Shown here one piece after another: positions 1 to 13,500 of a DNA stretch of 64,000 nt. Below the pieces are notes generated by a model. It was not told the origin of the DNA and made no database searches. It saw only the letters and a program-made list of their open reading frames with translations. The stretch spans positions 62,001 through 126,000 of the forward strand of contig JAFCMP010000092.1 in the NCBI GenBank assembly GCA_017506865.1, written 5' to 3'. Position 1 is the first letter of the stretch. Each line of letters begins with the position of its first letter. The DNA comes from Tribonema minus (Eukaryota; Sar; Xanthophyceae; Tribonematales; Tribonemataceae). The position numbers were made by a program, and so were the translations under genes.

Positions 1-130
1 ACATTTGATGTGTAGCTTGCCTTCACCACCATCCCCACCTTAATCAACGGCGACCAGCCTGCAACTACTCATTCCATGATCATGCTCCATGACCATGCTC
101 TGTGTTTCGTGCGCTCTGCTTGTGGCGCAG

Positions 131-1510
131 GATGCCGGCGGCAATGCGGTGCTGGGCTACCTCCAAGACTTTGACATTGAGGGAGACAGCGGTAAGTAGG
201 TATTACAGGCGCAGTGGTCATGGCATACGTACATGCCCTCTATGGACATGTGCGTTTCTTGGCAGTTCGTGTTCTGAGGCTAACTGCAGAGCGTGACGTC
301 AACAGCAGCAAGTAGGTTTTGCCACTGCATTTGAATGCTCATTTGAATGCAGTTATCATCCACGTTCACCGCCACTCGAATGAATCCCGGCGCTGTTGCA
401 GCAGCGCCAAGCATTCCAAGAAGGATCAGTGCGACAGCACAGGGGCTTTGCTTCATCTTCAACCAGAAAGTTCAATCACCTTAAGGGGGAGATGTCGGCC
501 GGCTGGGTCGGTTTTATGGATTACAGAAATGTCAGACGCTTGACGTCAGTGCATGTAGGCATGCAGCCTGGGTGTGCGTCACCAGACACTTTCTGAATCT
601 CATGTGGCGCGGGAGCAGCACCATGACCATGTGCTGTCAACAGGACTCTGTGCACAGCTCACTCCACAGAGCTCCGACCACTTTCATGTACAGTGCACTC
701 AGGGCTGCAATGTCTACCGAGACAGCGGCACTGCGTTGGCATTGATAGGAGCCTGCACGCGCTGGCGCCGCGCTTTGGCCGCTCGTTTGCCAGCACAGGC
801 ATGAGGCACTATACGATGCCGCAGCATGGCCCACCATGGCTGTTGCGGGCACGCGTGTAGTCACTGCGGAGCACCTCCCTGTCCCATCAATCTCAACATC
901 ACTGCGCGCGCGCAACCATGTCGGGACATGCGTGCACTTGCTTGCAGCTGAGGTAGCACAAACATTCATCTCCTTGCGTCAGTGCTAATGATCTATGCCC
1001 CCATATTGTGGCACGCGCCTACTGCATCTATCCCCCCATGTTGGCGCTCACAATCAAACCGCCCATTACACCCCACCCCCCCCTCAACCCCACCCCCCAC
1101 CGCAGGCATAGTAGCGCGGGCCTACGGCATCTGTCCCCCCACGTCGGCGCTTACAACCAACCACCCTTACCCCGCCCCCCCCCAACCCCCCCAACCCCCC
1201 CCTCAACCCCCCACCCCCCACCCCAGGCATCGTGGCGCGCGCCTACGGCACCGCCTGCGTCATCCAGCGCACGCACCAGTTCCTCGCAGAGCAGCAGGCG
1301 CAGCTAGCACAGCACATGGCGGCCGCCGCCGCCGCTGCCGCAGACACGTCCGGCCCGGACGACTTTGCCTTCGAGGCACCGGCGGCGGCGGCGGTGCTGG
1401 GCCGTGATAGCGGTGGCAGCGTCGGCGATGGCGGCGCGGAGGGCAGCGGCGGTGGTGGCAGCGCTCACCATCATCACCAGCGCACGTCATCGACGACGGT
1501 TCTGGCGCAG
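131..1510 (+). CDS. C2CD5-like gene, exons 1-2 in window: first GNAVVGY/GTA repeat
   Basis: Exon 131-191 follows acceptor tgtggcgcag and ends before gtaagt. It encodes the GGNAVLGYLQDFDIEGDSG segment. Exon 1227-1510 follows a C-rich tract and begins with GIVARAYGTACV, completing the first 'NAVVGY ... GTA' repeat of the family. The repeat shape recalls the YbjQ/UPF0145 fold, which is inference. The exon then runs into Ala-, Gly- and His-rich filler before a donor at 1511. Phase 1 joins phase 1 across the intron, making an intact Gly codon. Two decayed copies of the second exon's start lie upstream near 1005 and 1107. Confidence 0.8.
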
Positions 1511-4500
1511 GTGCGCGACAGGAAGGGGGAGCGGGGCGGGGGGGGGGGGGGTCTGTGTGTGATGTCAAAGTCGCTCGCGGTGGAGCTGCGTGCGCCGCAA
1601 CATCAGCGTGCACCGCATTGTCGACACTACAGCAGACATTGGCGTTCCTCTGGTACTGCTCAGAGCTGATGCACTGTGCTCACATCGTGCATGTGACTGT
1701 GGAGTTGAACTTGCAACAGCAGCGGCAACCGGTTCCCTTTGCGTTCCCGGCCGCAGCATTTGTGTTTGAGTCCTTTTACACATTGAGTTGTTCGCAGTGC
1801 ATTGGCCTGATAGGCGCGGGTTACTCCAGAACTGGCGGATTGAACAGCACTGGAAGCACCTGTCACCACTCGTGCGTGTCGTTATCAATGCCATGACAAA
1901 TGCAATCCTGATGCTGTCATTCCTTATCGTCAGTGTATTACCTCAGTCTCTGGCCCTACCCTAACCCTAATTAACCTCGCCATAACTGCAACCTCAACGT
2001 GTGTCGCCAGCAACAAGAGCATAATGCGCTTACATCACTGATGATGTTCTCTCTGCACCAGTGATGGCAGCAAACTGCGCGGCGTTATCGATGCTGAGGC
2101 AACTTCAATTCCACAACCGGACGTGAGTCTGTCACCCTACCTCAAACCCTAACGTAAGCTTCCTCTTGACCCTAACGTAACCTTGGCCTAACTCTTTCTT
2201 AACTTGACCTGAACCTCAATCACAGTCTGGGTCACTCGCGACGGGAGCGCCCATGAATTACCCTGATACTTCAAGCACCACTAATGATTGTCCCACTGAA
2301 TCATTGCGCCTCGTCACAAAAACTGCTGCCGCAGGCGCGCGGCGGCGAGAGCGCAGGCGGCCTGGGTCGCTCGCACCACCACCACACGAAATTCCAAATT
2401 ACACTGATATCAATATTGATCCCATCGCATTAGTTATTGTGCATCGGCGCAAAAACTGCTGCCGCAGGCGCGCGGCGGCGAGAGCACAGGCGGCCTCGTC
2501 AAGGGAGCGTCACTTTACCGTCCTGCCAGCAGCTTCTTCAACAAAACTGTTGCGAAGGACCGTGAGGATGCGGCCCGCAAGGGGCGGGGGTTTCTGGGGG
2601 ACGTGCAGCTGCTCACCATGACAGAATTTGAGCCGCACGTGAAGGTATTTCAAGCGTGTCTCAGTGCGTATCGCTTCATGCGTGTTGAAGCAGGGCAGTG
2701 ACGCGCAAGGGGTGATTGCCGCCGCCTGTTGTCCCGGGCAATCTGCACCATGACAGAGTATGAACCGCATATGAAGGTGCTTCAAGCATGTCTCAGTGCG
2801 TATCGCTACATGCGTGTTGAAACAGAGCAGTTGTAGGGCTCGTCACGAGCAAGGGCTGATTGCCGCCGCCCGTTCCCTTGGGGGAGTATGTACCATGACA
2901 GAGTTTGAACCGTACGAGAAGGGTCTTCACAAATGTCTCGGCGTGTTTCACTACAAAGTGTTTCAACCAGGATGATCAGGCTTGTTGAAGTTGATGTTGG
3001 TCCAACGGCTGCTTAGCAGCTCCGTTCATCAGTGGCCTTCTCCTCTCAACAGCAACACTGCGGGGTCAGCGTTCTGCAGGACTAGCTTTGAGACGAAGTG
3101 ACGAGCTTGCACAGTGCGTGCAAAGTGATCGGTTGGTGCCACAAGTTGCAGATGTATTGCTGGCATGCTTTAGAATGAGGGTTAGGGTCAGAGTTAGAGA
3201 TAGGGTTAGGGTTAGGGTTAGGCAGCGCTCTGCTCATGTGTCTTTTTCTCTAAATGCTTTGTGGCCCCGGCGCGACAGGTCAGGATCGGCGGTCTTGTTA
3301 TGTCACGATCCGTGAAGAATCTCGGCAAGCTCGCCAGCAAGCTGTCCGACCAGGAGACGCGCGACGGCTGGTGGGCAGAGCTCAGGTGAGGCAGCAGCGC
3401 TCAACAGTGTGAAGTAGAGGTTGGAAAGCTGGACTATGCAGGCAGGCACAACGCTACCAGTGCATAGCAGCAGAGGAAGCAGGGGACGCTGGCCGGTGCG
3501 AAAGCAGAGAAATGATCATTTATCATACCAAACACAATTGCTTCCCGTCGCGTGGGGACACAAACTTCCTCAGAGAATGACAGAACCTGCCAGAACTTGC
3601 AAAGAAGCTTCCAAGAGCAACTTGGTTTGAACCAGTGCTTCCAAGAGCAACCTGCGAAAGATTCTGAGCTCTGCCCAAGTACCAGGAATGCCCCAGATGC
3701 CTACAAGAGTATAACAAGCATGTAAGCATGCATGCAGCAACGCGCCGCGCTCCCCGATGTCATGCACCGGTCGCCGCTGTTGTCTGCAATCTTCACCGTG
3801 CACCGCCTGCGCCCTCAGGATGTGCGGGGCGCGAGAGGCCATCGCAAATTCAAACTACGGTACGAAATGCATCAGGTCAGGGTTTAAAGTGGGCTAGGTT
3901 GGAGGCAACCAGCGCGCGTGAATGCTGAAACCGCTTGCCACACACATTGAGGGTCGATCAGGGCAGTCCATTCCTTGATGATGGTATGTGACCTTCACCC
4001 AGCATGAGGAGCTCCGCTTGCACGCCAACGTTGCTTAGCTGCTCGCTCGTCTAACCCTGCCTCTCACGTCAATGAAACTAGCCCTACCCCTGACCCTGAC
4101 ACTACCACATGCTTAGCTGCTCGCACGCCGTCAGCTACCACTATTTTTCATTCTAACCCTATCTCAGTGACCCTTGACCCTATCCCTATTAAAGGGAGGA
4201 GCTCTGCGTCCACGCCAAGATGCTGAGTTGCTCGCACGTCATCGGCTGCCGCTATTGCTAACCCTAACCCCACCCCTGACCCTCACCCTATATGTCACAG
4301 GGAAGAGCTTCGCTCGCACGCCAAGATGCTCAGCTGCTCGCACGTCGTCAACTGCTAATTATCTCAACCCGAACCATACTACAGGGAGGCTAAACCGAAC
4401 CCTACCTCTATTTCGGCCACCGCCAACCCTAACCCTATCCCTACCCCTAATCCTACCACAGGGAGGAGCTCCGCTCGCACGCGAAGATGCTCAGCTGCTC

Positions 4501-7500
4501 GCACGTGGTCGGTTATCGCGAGGCCACCACCATCCACGACGACGTCTGCATCCTCGCCGCCACGGGCACCGCCGTCGTGCTGCGCAACCTTGGCGCGCTG
4601 CCGCTGCCGCTGCCGCTGCTGCTGCCGCCGCCGCCGCCGCTGAGCCCGCGCCAGCAGCCCGCGCTGTCGCCAACGCCGCACCGCCGCAGCCGCAGGTGAT
4701 GCTCCCCTGTGTGGAACTGAATCAAAACATCGTAGAGCTCTGGGTGACAAGGAGTGGTTGGCCGCAAGTGCCTTCTACCAATGACCGTGGTCGCCGCTGC
4801 TGCAGTCATTGGCCGCAAGTCAAACAGTGCCATTGTATCCACAGTAGTCAAAAGACTGATGTGTGCACGCTATTTAGCATTTGAGGCATGGGTGTTCAGT
4901 ATGGAAAGGTCTCACGTGTTCGGTAGGCCAGCGCCAGCTGGTAGCCCAATCATATGTATCGTGATTGCCGAATGTTGACGCGGTTCTTGTGAACGGAAGC
5001 CCTGGAAATGCTCGCTCGCTTGTGGTCGTTTTTTGCGCATGGTGTCCTCACACAGGTCTCTCGCTTGTGAAGTGTGGTGATGTATCACTGAGCTGTGCTG
5101 CAACTTCTGAGTGCAAGGGGGCCGGGGCACACACGCACAGCATTGCTCAGCCCGTACTCCCTCTGTGCTGCAATCAGCACGCATACCATGCAGCAACGCT
5201 CAACGCCGCAGCGTCGTTCAACCCTTCTCTTTGCCAGGTCATTGTCGCTGTCCATGTCCATCGCGGAGGCGATGGATGCCGGGGCATCTGGTGCGTCAGA
5301 TAGGGGGGTTGGGCCGAGCACTGCTGGCGAGGAGAAGAGTGGAGAGTCACCTCTTGCGGCTTCCCTCGCCAGGAGCAAGTGAGTTCTTGTCGTGGAGATG
5401 TTAACAAGCGCAACTGCTTGACGTTATGTAGGCAACCAGCATCTGCGGAAAGTTGCAATGCTCAACACTGACAACGTGATGTACAGCAGAACCTTCAGCT
5501 CTGTTAGCGTCAGCTGCGGTGAGATGCACCGCAATTCTTTGTGCCCATTTAGCAAGAGTTGGCTTCTGCAGCAAGTGCACTTCACACCATCAACAGCAAG
5601 CATTTCGTCCAGGAACTTCTTTCTATTTATGGAGCATTCCATCAACATCTTCGTTACCTGTATGCCATGTTCTTGGGCTACGTACAGTATATCTGCTGCC
5701 CCTCCACACTCTCAACCGCTCATCAAGAGACATATGTGCCATGTAGCAGTGACGCAGCAACTGTCCTGCACAGCAGTGGCGGCGCAGACACATGTGCTCT
5801 CAGCTGCAGCAGCGGCGACGCGACGCAGTCATCGGGCATAACCCTTAACAGCAGTTGATCTACATCACTCCTCCCTGTCCTAATGCGCAAGTCCCCTTGT
5901 CACTCACAGCTATTCTCCTGCCATAATCGCAGTGACGCAGCAGCCGGCGGCGGCGCGGTCACTCATGCGCTTAACGGCAGCAGCGGCGACACCACGCAGC
6001 TAGCGGGCATCAACCTGGTCGGCGGTAACAGCAGCGCCGCCATGTCCGCGATTGCTGCGGCAGCGGACGGCCCTGCAGGTGCTGCCAACGGCAGTGCTCA
6101 GGTGTGTCACTTCAACTTTGAAGCTATGTTGTGGAGTTGCCACGCACCTGGCGCATGCCCAGCTCATCACTGTGATCTGTTTGTTTGAGAACTGGGCATT
6201 GGTGTGCCATGGGGGCGAATGAGAGTGTGCGCACGAAGCATGCACGCGTGGTATGCGTTCGACTTTTCAGGTGCCACTGCGGGGCTGCGACAGCAGCACT
6301 CAGCAGGTGTGTCAGCTGAACTTGAAGTTTTGTACTTTGTGGATGTGGATGTGCCTTGCACATGGCACACGACTCGCTCACTTCGGCGATCCACGTTGTC
6401 GTAATTGGCGGTGGTTTACTAGGCTGTAAATGTCGATGGTGACCTGCGCACGATGCGAGCACATACTTTGCTTCCAAACTTCAACTTCACGGCAGGGCCT
6501 TGTGCAAACTCTTCCACGCTGCGGACATACCCTGCGCTGACCGACGTGTGCGCTCTGTTGCTCACTGCTGCGTCGTGCGTGCCCTCAGGAGGCGACGGCG
6601 GCAGCGCAGCCCAGTCATGTCAGGTAAACGGCAATACTGTATGCGCTACTGCCCATGCCTCTTCCCAAAACTCGCACACCGCATTATCGCCCATACCCCC
6701 CCCCCCTCCCCTGCATCATCGTATACATGAGAGCCAAGAGCAAGCGGTCATGAGCGTCGGGAGGGGGGTGTCAGCCTCCCCCGGGATATACCCCGGCGCT
6801 TGCTTGAAGTATCGCGGCACTGCCGGTTTCAGGGGGCCTTGCAGTTTACATCAAGCGACTGTGCAAGGCAGCCGCGCTTGTCTCAAAATGTCATGTGATG
6901 GGAGTCGAACTGGCGTCTCCAGACGGGTTGAAACTGCTACACGAACATCAAAATCTTTTGATTCATTTCCATCAAACCAAGGCTCGTTGGCCTGAACATT
7001 GCCTCTCGTGACCTGCGAGCATGGTCATGTGCGCACGGTCGCTGTTGGGCAGGGACCAGACATCTTGCTAAAAAACACTGCGCATTCGACGCCGCGCGTG
7101 GTGCGAGATTGCAGGCTTCAGCCAGTGCGTCAAAGCCCTGCCTTGCAGGGGGGCTGTATTTCGACGTCATGCTATCAGCATTCTGTGTACTGAGAGCTGT
7201 CATGAGTTCTAGCCATGGGCGCCTGGTGCCGATGCGCACCACGACGCACGCGGCGGCGCACCTGCACTTCCTTCTCGTCCCAAACAGAGCGAGAAGAAGC
7301 CCAAATGTCCGATGTCTGACTTCGGAGGCTTTGTTGTATGATTGCACAAGCAGTATGTATGCACAAGCAGCTCAACCGCGCTTCATTCCATCCCCGCTTG
7401 TAGACCAACCCCCCTAAAAAAAGGGTTTCCGCCCCTGAAGCGGGACTAAATTAAGTGCAACTGCATCTGGGGCGCCATCGCGTACCCCCAAAACCGCACT

Positions 7501-10500
7501 TGCATCAACGATCCGCGAAACCCCCTCTCCGACCGCGCCGCACCGCCGCAGACGCACCTCCCAGCCCTCCTTCGACCGAATGACACCCGGCTCAGACCAC
7601 CACCACCACCACCAGCAGCAGCAGCAGCAGCAGCAGCGGCTCAACAACGTGCGCGCGGCGCTGCCGCGTGAGAGGCGCGGCGGCGTGCGGCCGTGCTCCT
7701 ACTGCCACGTGCCGTACCAGCACCGGCTCGCGCCATTTGGCAGCATGCGCTTGACGCCGTGCTGCGTGTGCCGCCGCAAGTGGGTCGCGCAGACGGTCAG
7801 TGGCGCTTCACACACTTGAACTGTGACCAGTAACGAGCATACGTACCCTCTACGTGCCATTCGGCGGCATGCGCCTCACGCCGTGCTGCGTGTGCCGCCG
7901 CGAGTGGGTCGCGCAGACGGTCAGTTGCGGTTCGTATACTTCAATTGTAGCCAGTTACGAGCATATGTGCCCTCTATGTGCCCTTCAGCGGCATGCGCCT
8001 GACGCTGTGACCTGCTCAGCGGCATGCCTAAATACCCTGTCTGCGCCGTTTGGACGCGCAACAAACGTTGCCTGTTCGTGAGCGTCACTGACAGTTCGCA
8101 CTCAGTTCACGATGAGTTCACCGCCCTGTTCCCATGCGGAACAACAGTACACGCGCTGCGTGCCAACCGCTGCGCCCGTATCGCACACGCGCCTCAGGTT
8201 CTGGCTACCATTGAAGCGCCGCCTGCCATGACAACGCGAGGCAAGGCTGCCTGTTCACGACAGTTCACACTCAGTTCAAAATGAGTCCACTGCCCTCTTC
8301 TCTTGACAACAGCAGTACACGCGCTGCTTGCTCACCGCTGCACCCGTATTACGCACATGTGCATGTGCGCCTCAGGTTCTGGCCACCATCGAAGCGCCGC
8401 CTGCCATGACGACACGCGGCGAGGGTTGCCTGATAGAGGCGCGTGTGTGCCGCGTTATTCGGCGCACCGGCGTCGCCGAAACGGATGCCATTCGCGTATC
8501 GGAGTCGCTGCCGTTCATAGAGTACGAGCTGCAGCGGCAGCTCAGCCTCAAGCTGAAGGTGCGCGTGCTACTTGTAGCCCTGAGTCTACCTCTGATCCTG
8601 ACCCCAAGCCTACTCCTAACTCTAGCCTTGACGTCCCCTCCCACCTTGATTGGAACTCAATTCTCGTTGTGAAGCCGGCTGCCAATCCTTGCAAAGCCGG
8701 CAAGTTGAAGGTGCCTAGCCCTGACCCTAGCCCTGATCCTGACCTAGAGCCCAACTGTAACCCTAACCTGGACACCCAACCCTTCACTGTGAAACTGCCA
8801 GCCACTCCCGTCGTGTGACCCTCAAGTATAGATCACGAGAGGGGGGGTTCTTACTGCCTGTATGCGTCCTGTAGCCAAGTGCAAATCGTGGCCTTACATG
8901 AAGTGGGCAGCGGCTAACGCTAACCCTATCTTAATTCTAAGGCGCTGCAACTTCATCAACCCCACTTTGAACGGATGCCAACCCTTGTTGTGAAGCCGGC
9001 TGCCGATTGTTGTGAGACCGACAGCCAACCTTTGATGGCCCCTTTATGGGGTTAGGGTAGCAGAAGTGATAGAGCTGACGGTAGGTGGGCTAGTCCTGCA
9101 GCCCATCTCACTGATAATGCAACACATGCTGCAGCCACGATATACGGTTGTAGCAGGCACCTCTTTCCAGATAGTGAAGTTGAAGGTTGAAGTTGTCCAG
9201 GCATTGCTGCCAATGCATCTTGTTGGTGTCACACAGGCGCTGGCGCAACCCATCCTGTTCGTGTCACACAACAGTCCCGCCACTGCTGGCTCCGTTGGCA
9301 CAACCTCAGTGCTGCGTCAGCGCAATCCTCATCACCTCTTGCTGGCGCTTTGTGGCTTATACGCATGTCACGTGCAGGTGATGGGCATGAACGCCGTGTT
9401 CAGCCTCGAGACGCAGCTCGCTGTTGGGCCATCGCTCCTCATTGGGTGAGCGCATGATATACTTCGAAGTAGTTATTTCTCTTTTTGTCATCTACCTGTG
9501 CTATGAGCACTTTACAAACCGTTTGAGTACTTGAGGCAAGGTGAATTGCGTGGACTCAGCTCGTCTTTGGGCTGCCGCTTTTCGTTGGGTGCGCGCAACA
9601 GAGGCAATTCTGTCATGCAGCCGTGCTGTTGTACGTTGTTAGGGTTTAGGCTAGGGTTAGGGTTTAGCCATCGCTGTGCATGTCTTGCCAGGCCCTGTCC
9701 AGCGTCGCAATCTTTATGCACGCCACAATTTTCTGTCGCTTCCCAACTAGTTCATGCTTGTGATGTTAAACCCACTGTTGACATTGCTTTGACCTATGCC
9801 TGCATACGCTCCTCTTCTGAGCGCTGCCATACACACCTACGCATCCTAAACACAACGTTCTTGCTTTGGGTACTTGGCGCCTACAAATGATGACAACTCC
9901 GCCGCCTTTTTTTCGTGTTTCTTAAGCCGTAGACTTCGCATGCGCCTATACAATGATGACAGGCCCGCCGCCTGTATTTCTCATTTCTTTGGCCATAATC
10001 TTGGTATACGCCTATGCAATGATGACAGGCGCGTTGCCTTTCGCCGTCGTGCAGGTACATGTTACATGTATACTCATACATGTATGAAAACAAAAAAGAT
10101 GGCAGAGCTCAGGTGACAAGGTGTGGGTAGCCGTCACATTGAATGCCCTCCACCAATAACCTTGGTCGCCGCTGCTGCGGCCACTGGCCACAATTCAAAC
10201 AGTGCCACCATATCCACAGTAGTCAAAAGACTTCCGTGTGCAAGGTTTTGGCGGCCGAGGCCATGGGTGTTCATTATGGAAAGGTCTCGCGTGTTCATGG
10301 AAACGAATCAAAAGATCGCACAGCTCTACTAGTAGGTGACAAATTCACAAAGTTGGGCCATAACCTTTGTACGTATGCGCCATTGCTGAATGCTGCAACA
10401 GGACCATCACGGGCACGGCCGTGTACGTTGAGGCTCTGCCCAGCCCCCCCATCCTGCGCATCGCGCCCCCCGTCGCGGCACGCGGCATGACTGCGGGTGG

Positions 10501-13500
10501 CGAGCAGGATAGCGAGCAACGCCTGCTGGCCATGCAGAAGAAGGTACGTATTGAACATGTTATTTGGGTATGGTATGTACTTCAAGTACTTTAAGTAGAC
10601 ATGTATGTAGGTATGTTAGGTGTTTGACAATTTGGCAAGACAGTGAGCAGCCTGCTGGCCATGCAGAACAAGGTATGCAGAAGTATTGGGTATGTATTTG
10701 GGTATGGCATTCAGACATGTATGTAGGTATGGCATGTATTTGAAATAGGCATGACTGGCGGTGGCGAGCAGGACAGTGAACAGCGCCTGCTGGCTATGCA
10801 GAAGAAGTTGCGTGTTGAGCATGGCATGTAGACATACATGTAGGTATGGTATGTGTTGTTTCACATTTTGGCATGACTGCCGGCGGCGAATATTTCCACA
10901 AGTACGTCCAAGTATGTTTTGCGGCTCCTTTTGCGGTGTGAAGAATTGTAGCGGCAGGTGTGTGCTGCCTCCGGAGACTGCGTCCATAGCGCGATGCGTC
11001 CGCGCCGCAGAGGCTTCGTAAGGCATTATGGTGTGAGCCTCTGAAGATAGTGCCAGTTGTGTTGTTTGTCGTTGGTACGAGAGCTTTGCACCTCGCGTTC
11101 TCGCTGCTGGGGGTTGAAGTTAGGGTTAGGGTTAGGGTTAGCGTCACTGGGCATGCTGGAACGTGGTAACGATGGCGGCGCAGTCCTGTCCCCGACGGTG
11201 GCTGCTCGTATTGGATGACGCGTTGCATACATCACTTCGACTCTCAGGTAGACATCTGCACCTGTAACAGTAGGTGGCAGAGGGGGGGATTGGTGCTCGT
11301 TTCCTAGCGATATGGGCGTGAGGCGTGCTGCCTCCGCAGCGCTCAGCACCACCTGAGCAGCGCTGCACACTTGAGCATTGCCGCCACATACAGTAGGTAT
11401 CGCTGTCACTTGTGACTTGTGTGATGATGCTCAGCCACCACCGCTACATACCGGAGCGCTGCTGCCAGATACGGTAGGTATCTCCGCTGCCCGCTTGATG
11501 AGCTCTGATGCACAAAGCCGCTGTATGTGCCGCCCTCAATGCACATCACAGCCTGGCATGAACGCTCTGCTGCTGCCTGCCATTGTGTGATTGTAACGTT
11601 GACTGTATAATGATGCTCAGTCACACCTGAGCAGCTGCACACCTCAGCGCTGCTGCCGCATACAGTACGTATCGCTCCTGCCTGCGTGGTGAGAGCTCGT
11701 GCGCAGACGTCCATCTGCTTGCGCCACCAACGCATCAGCACCTGCCACCAACGGTCTGCTGCTGCCTGCTGTTGCATGGTTGTAATGTCGCTTGCATGAT
11801 GATGCTCAGCCACACCTGAGCGCTGCTGCACAACTTACCGTAGCGACGCTGCCGCGTATAGTAGGCATCGCTGCCACCTGCATGATGAAAACTCGTGCAC
11901 AGAGATCCATCATGCTTGCGCCATCAATGCATCACAGCCTGCCATGAACGCTCTGCTGCTGCCTGCCGTTGCGTGGTCGTCACAGATCGAGCAGCTCAGC
12001 GCCACCAATCGACAGAGACTCATGGTGAGCGCCTTGCTGCTGTGGTGTGTCTGAGTGCGCTCTTGGTTGAAGCCGTGCATTTGCTGGCTGCGTTGAAGCT
12101 GTGCATTTGCTGGCTGCGGCGCTGAAGAACCTTTGTGGGCCAACCTTTTTAGCTGACAGTGCTTGACAGGTGGTACTACTAGTAGCCTTTGTGCCAAGGA
12201 CAGTCTGCGCAGTTCAACGAAGAGAAGGTTGTCATGACAATCCATCAGGAAAACAGTGCAAGGCCTTGTTGACTTAGTGCCATGCTTTGACTTCGAGCAT
12301 GCCTTGATCTTACGTTCGCTTAACGCACTTGTTTTGTGCTGCCCACACTGTTGCCGAGGCACAGAAGTACAAATGATGTGCTGATGAACGCGGAAGGGGG
12401 TATACTGGCGAGCAGGAGTGACCTTTTAAATCGGTTCCGCATCGAGGAGGTGATTTTTGGGGTGACCGAACGCTCTGTCAGGCAATCTCAACACAGCCTC
12501 ATGAGAAGAGGTGGAACGTGGGAGCTGCATCAGCAATGGATCATTGACGCACTCAGCGGCAAGTGCATTTTACGCACGCTGCATTATAAGCTCATCATAC
12601 AGCGTTCCATAGTTGTGATGGTAGTGTTCCAGTCTGCCAGCCGTTGTCTGGATGTGTCTGGATGAACTGTGTGGCAGCTGGTCATACCCGCGGTTTTTCA
12701 CCAGCGTTGCGCACGCTCACCGGCTGGCGTACGTGCTTTTGAACGGGAGAGGGAAGTCTCGAGGCAAGGTGGCAGCCGACCCACCAACAGGACGCTCTAC
12801 ATGCTGATGCCCAAGACTTGTGATGCGTTGTTGTCATTGTGTATGAACTCTGCATTGCCCTCACAGATAATTAATTGTCGCGCATCGTTTGTAAATATGA
12901 ATACTGTGTTCCCCTTCCAGAGCATGACCCCCAGCACCAACACTGTGTATGAATGCTGCGTTGCCCCCTCAGAGCATTAATCGTCGCGCGCTGTCTTCGT
13001 ATGCGATCACCATGTTCTCCTTTCAGAGCATGACCCCGAGCACCAGGCGCAAGCGCAAGAAGCGCGCTGCCAGCAGCCGCAGCAGCGGCGGCGACGCTGC
13101 TGCGCAGCCTCTCGGCACGCGCCGCAGCCGCGGCAACAGTCTGGGGGATACCGACGGGCCTAGCGGCAACGAGGCCGCATATGAGCGGTACAGCCGGATA
13201 CGGGTAAGCATATATGGAAGCCATGAGATGTATGTAAATTCAAGTATGTGAATTTATGTCTGATGTAAGGGGGGCGCGTATGCAGCTGGGGCAATGTAAC
13301 TGCCAGTCACCGACCCCCCCAGGGGCGCGTCCACCTTCTTTACAGCCTGATCACACAGGTGCACAGCATGTGCTAGGCTGCGCTTTGGCGTTGTGTTGCC
13401 GCAGCTCGTACTAATGCTGTGCGTGGACACACAACACATGGTGAGGCACTGTACAGACAGGGCTCAGAACAGAGTCTTTCCTGGCACTGTTGCACGCTGC

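Noticed and set aside
6890-6980. Possible minus-strand tRNA or tRNA-derived repeat (GTTCGACTCC B-box-like word)
   Set aside because: The arms around the B-box do not pair and no acceptor stem can be drawn.
11260-11985. CRISPR-like tandem repeat
   Set aside because: Units are about 200 bases and degenerate, in a eukaryotic intron; this is ordinary tandem duplication.
12336-12665. 109-codon frame as a separate gene
   Set aside because: It lies in an intron of the C2CD5-like gene and shows no recognisable feature.
13386-13440. Extra 36-base exon (LVLMLCVDTQHM) of the C2CD5-like gene
   Set aside because: Splice-like ends and phase are possible, but no family match and phase is already satisfied without it.
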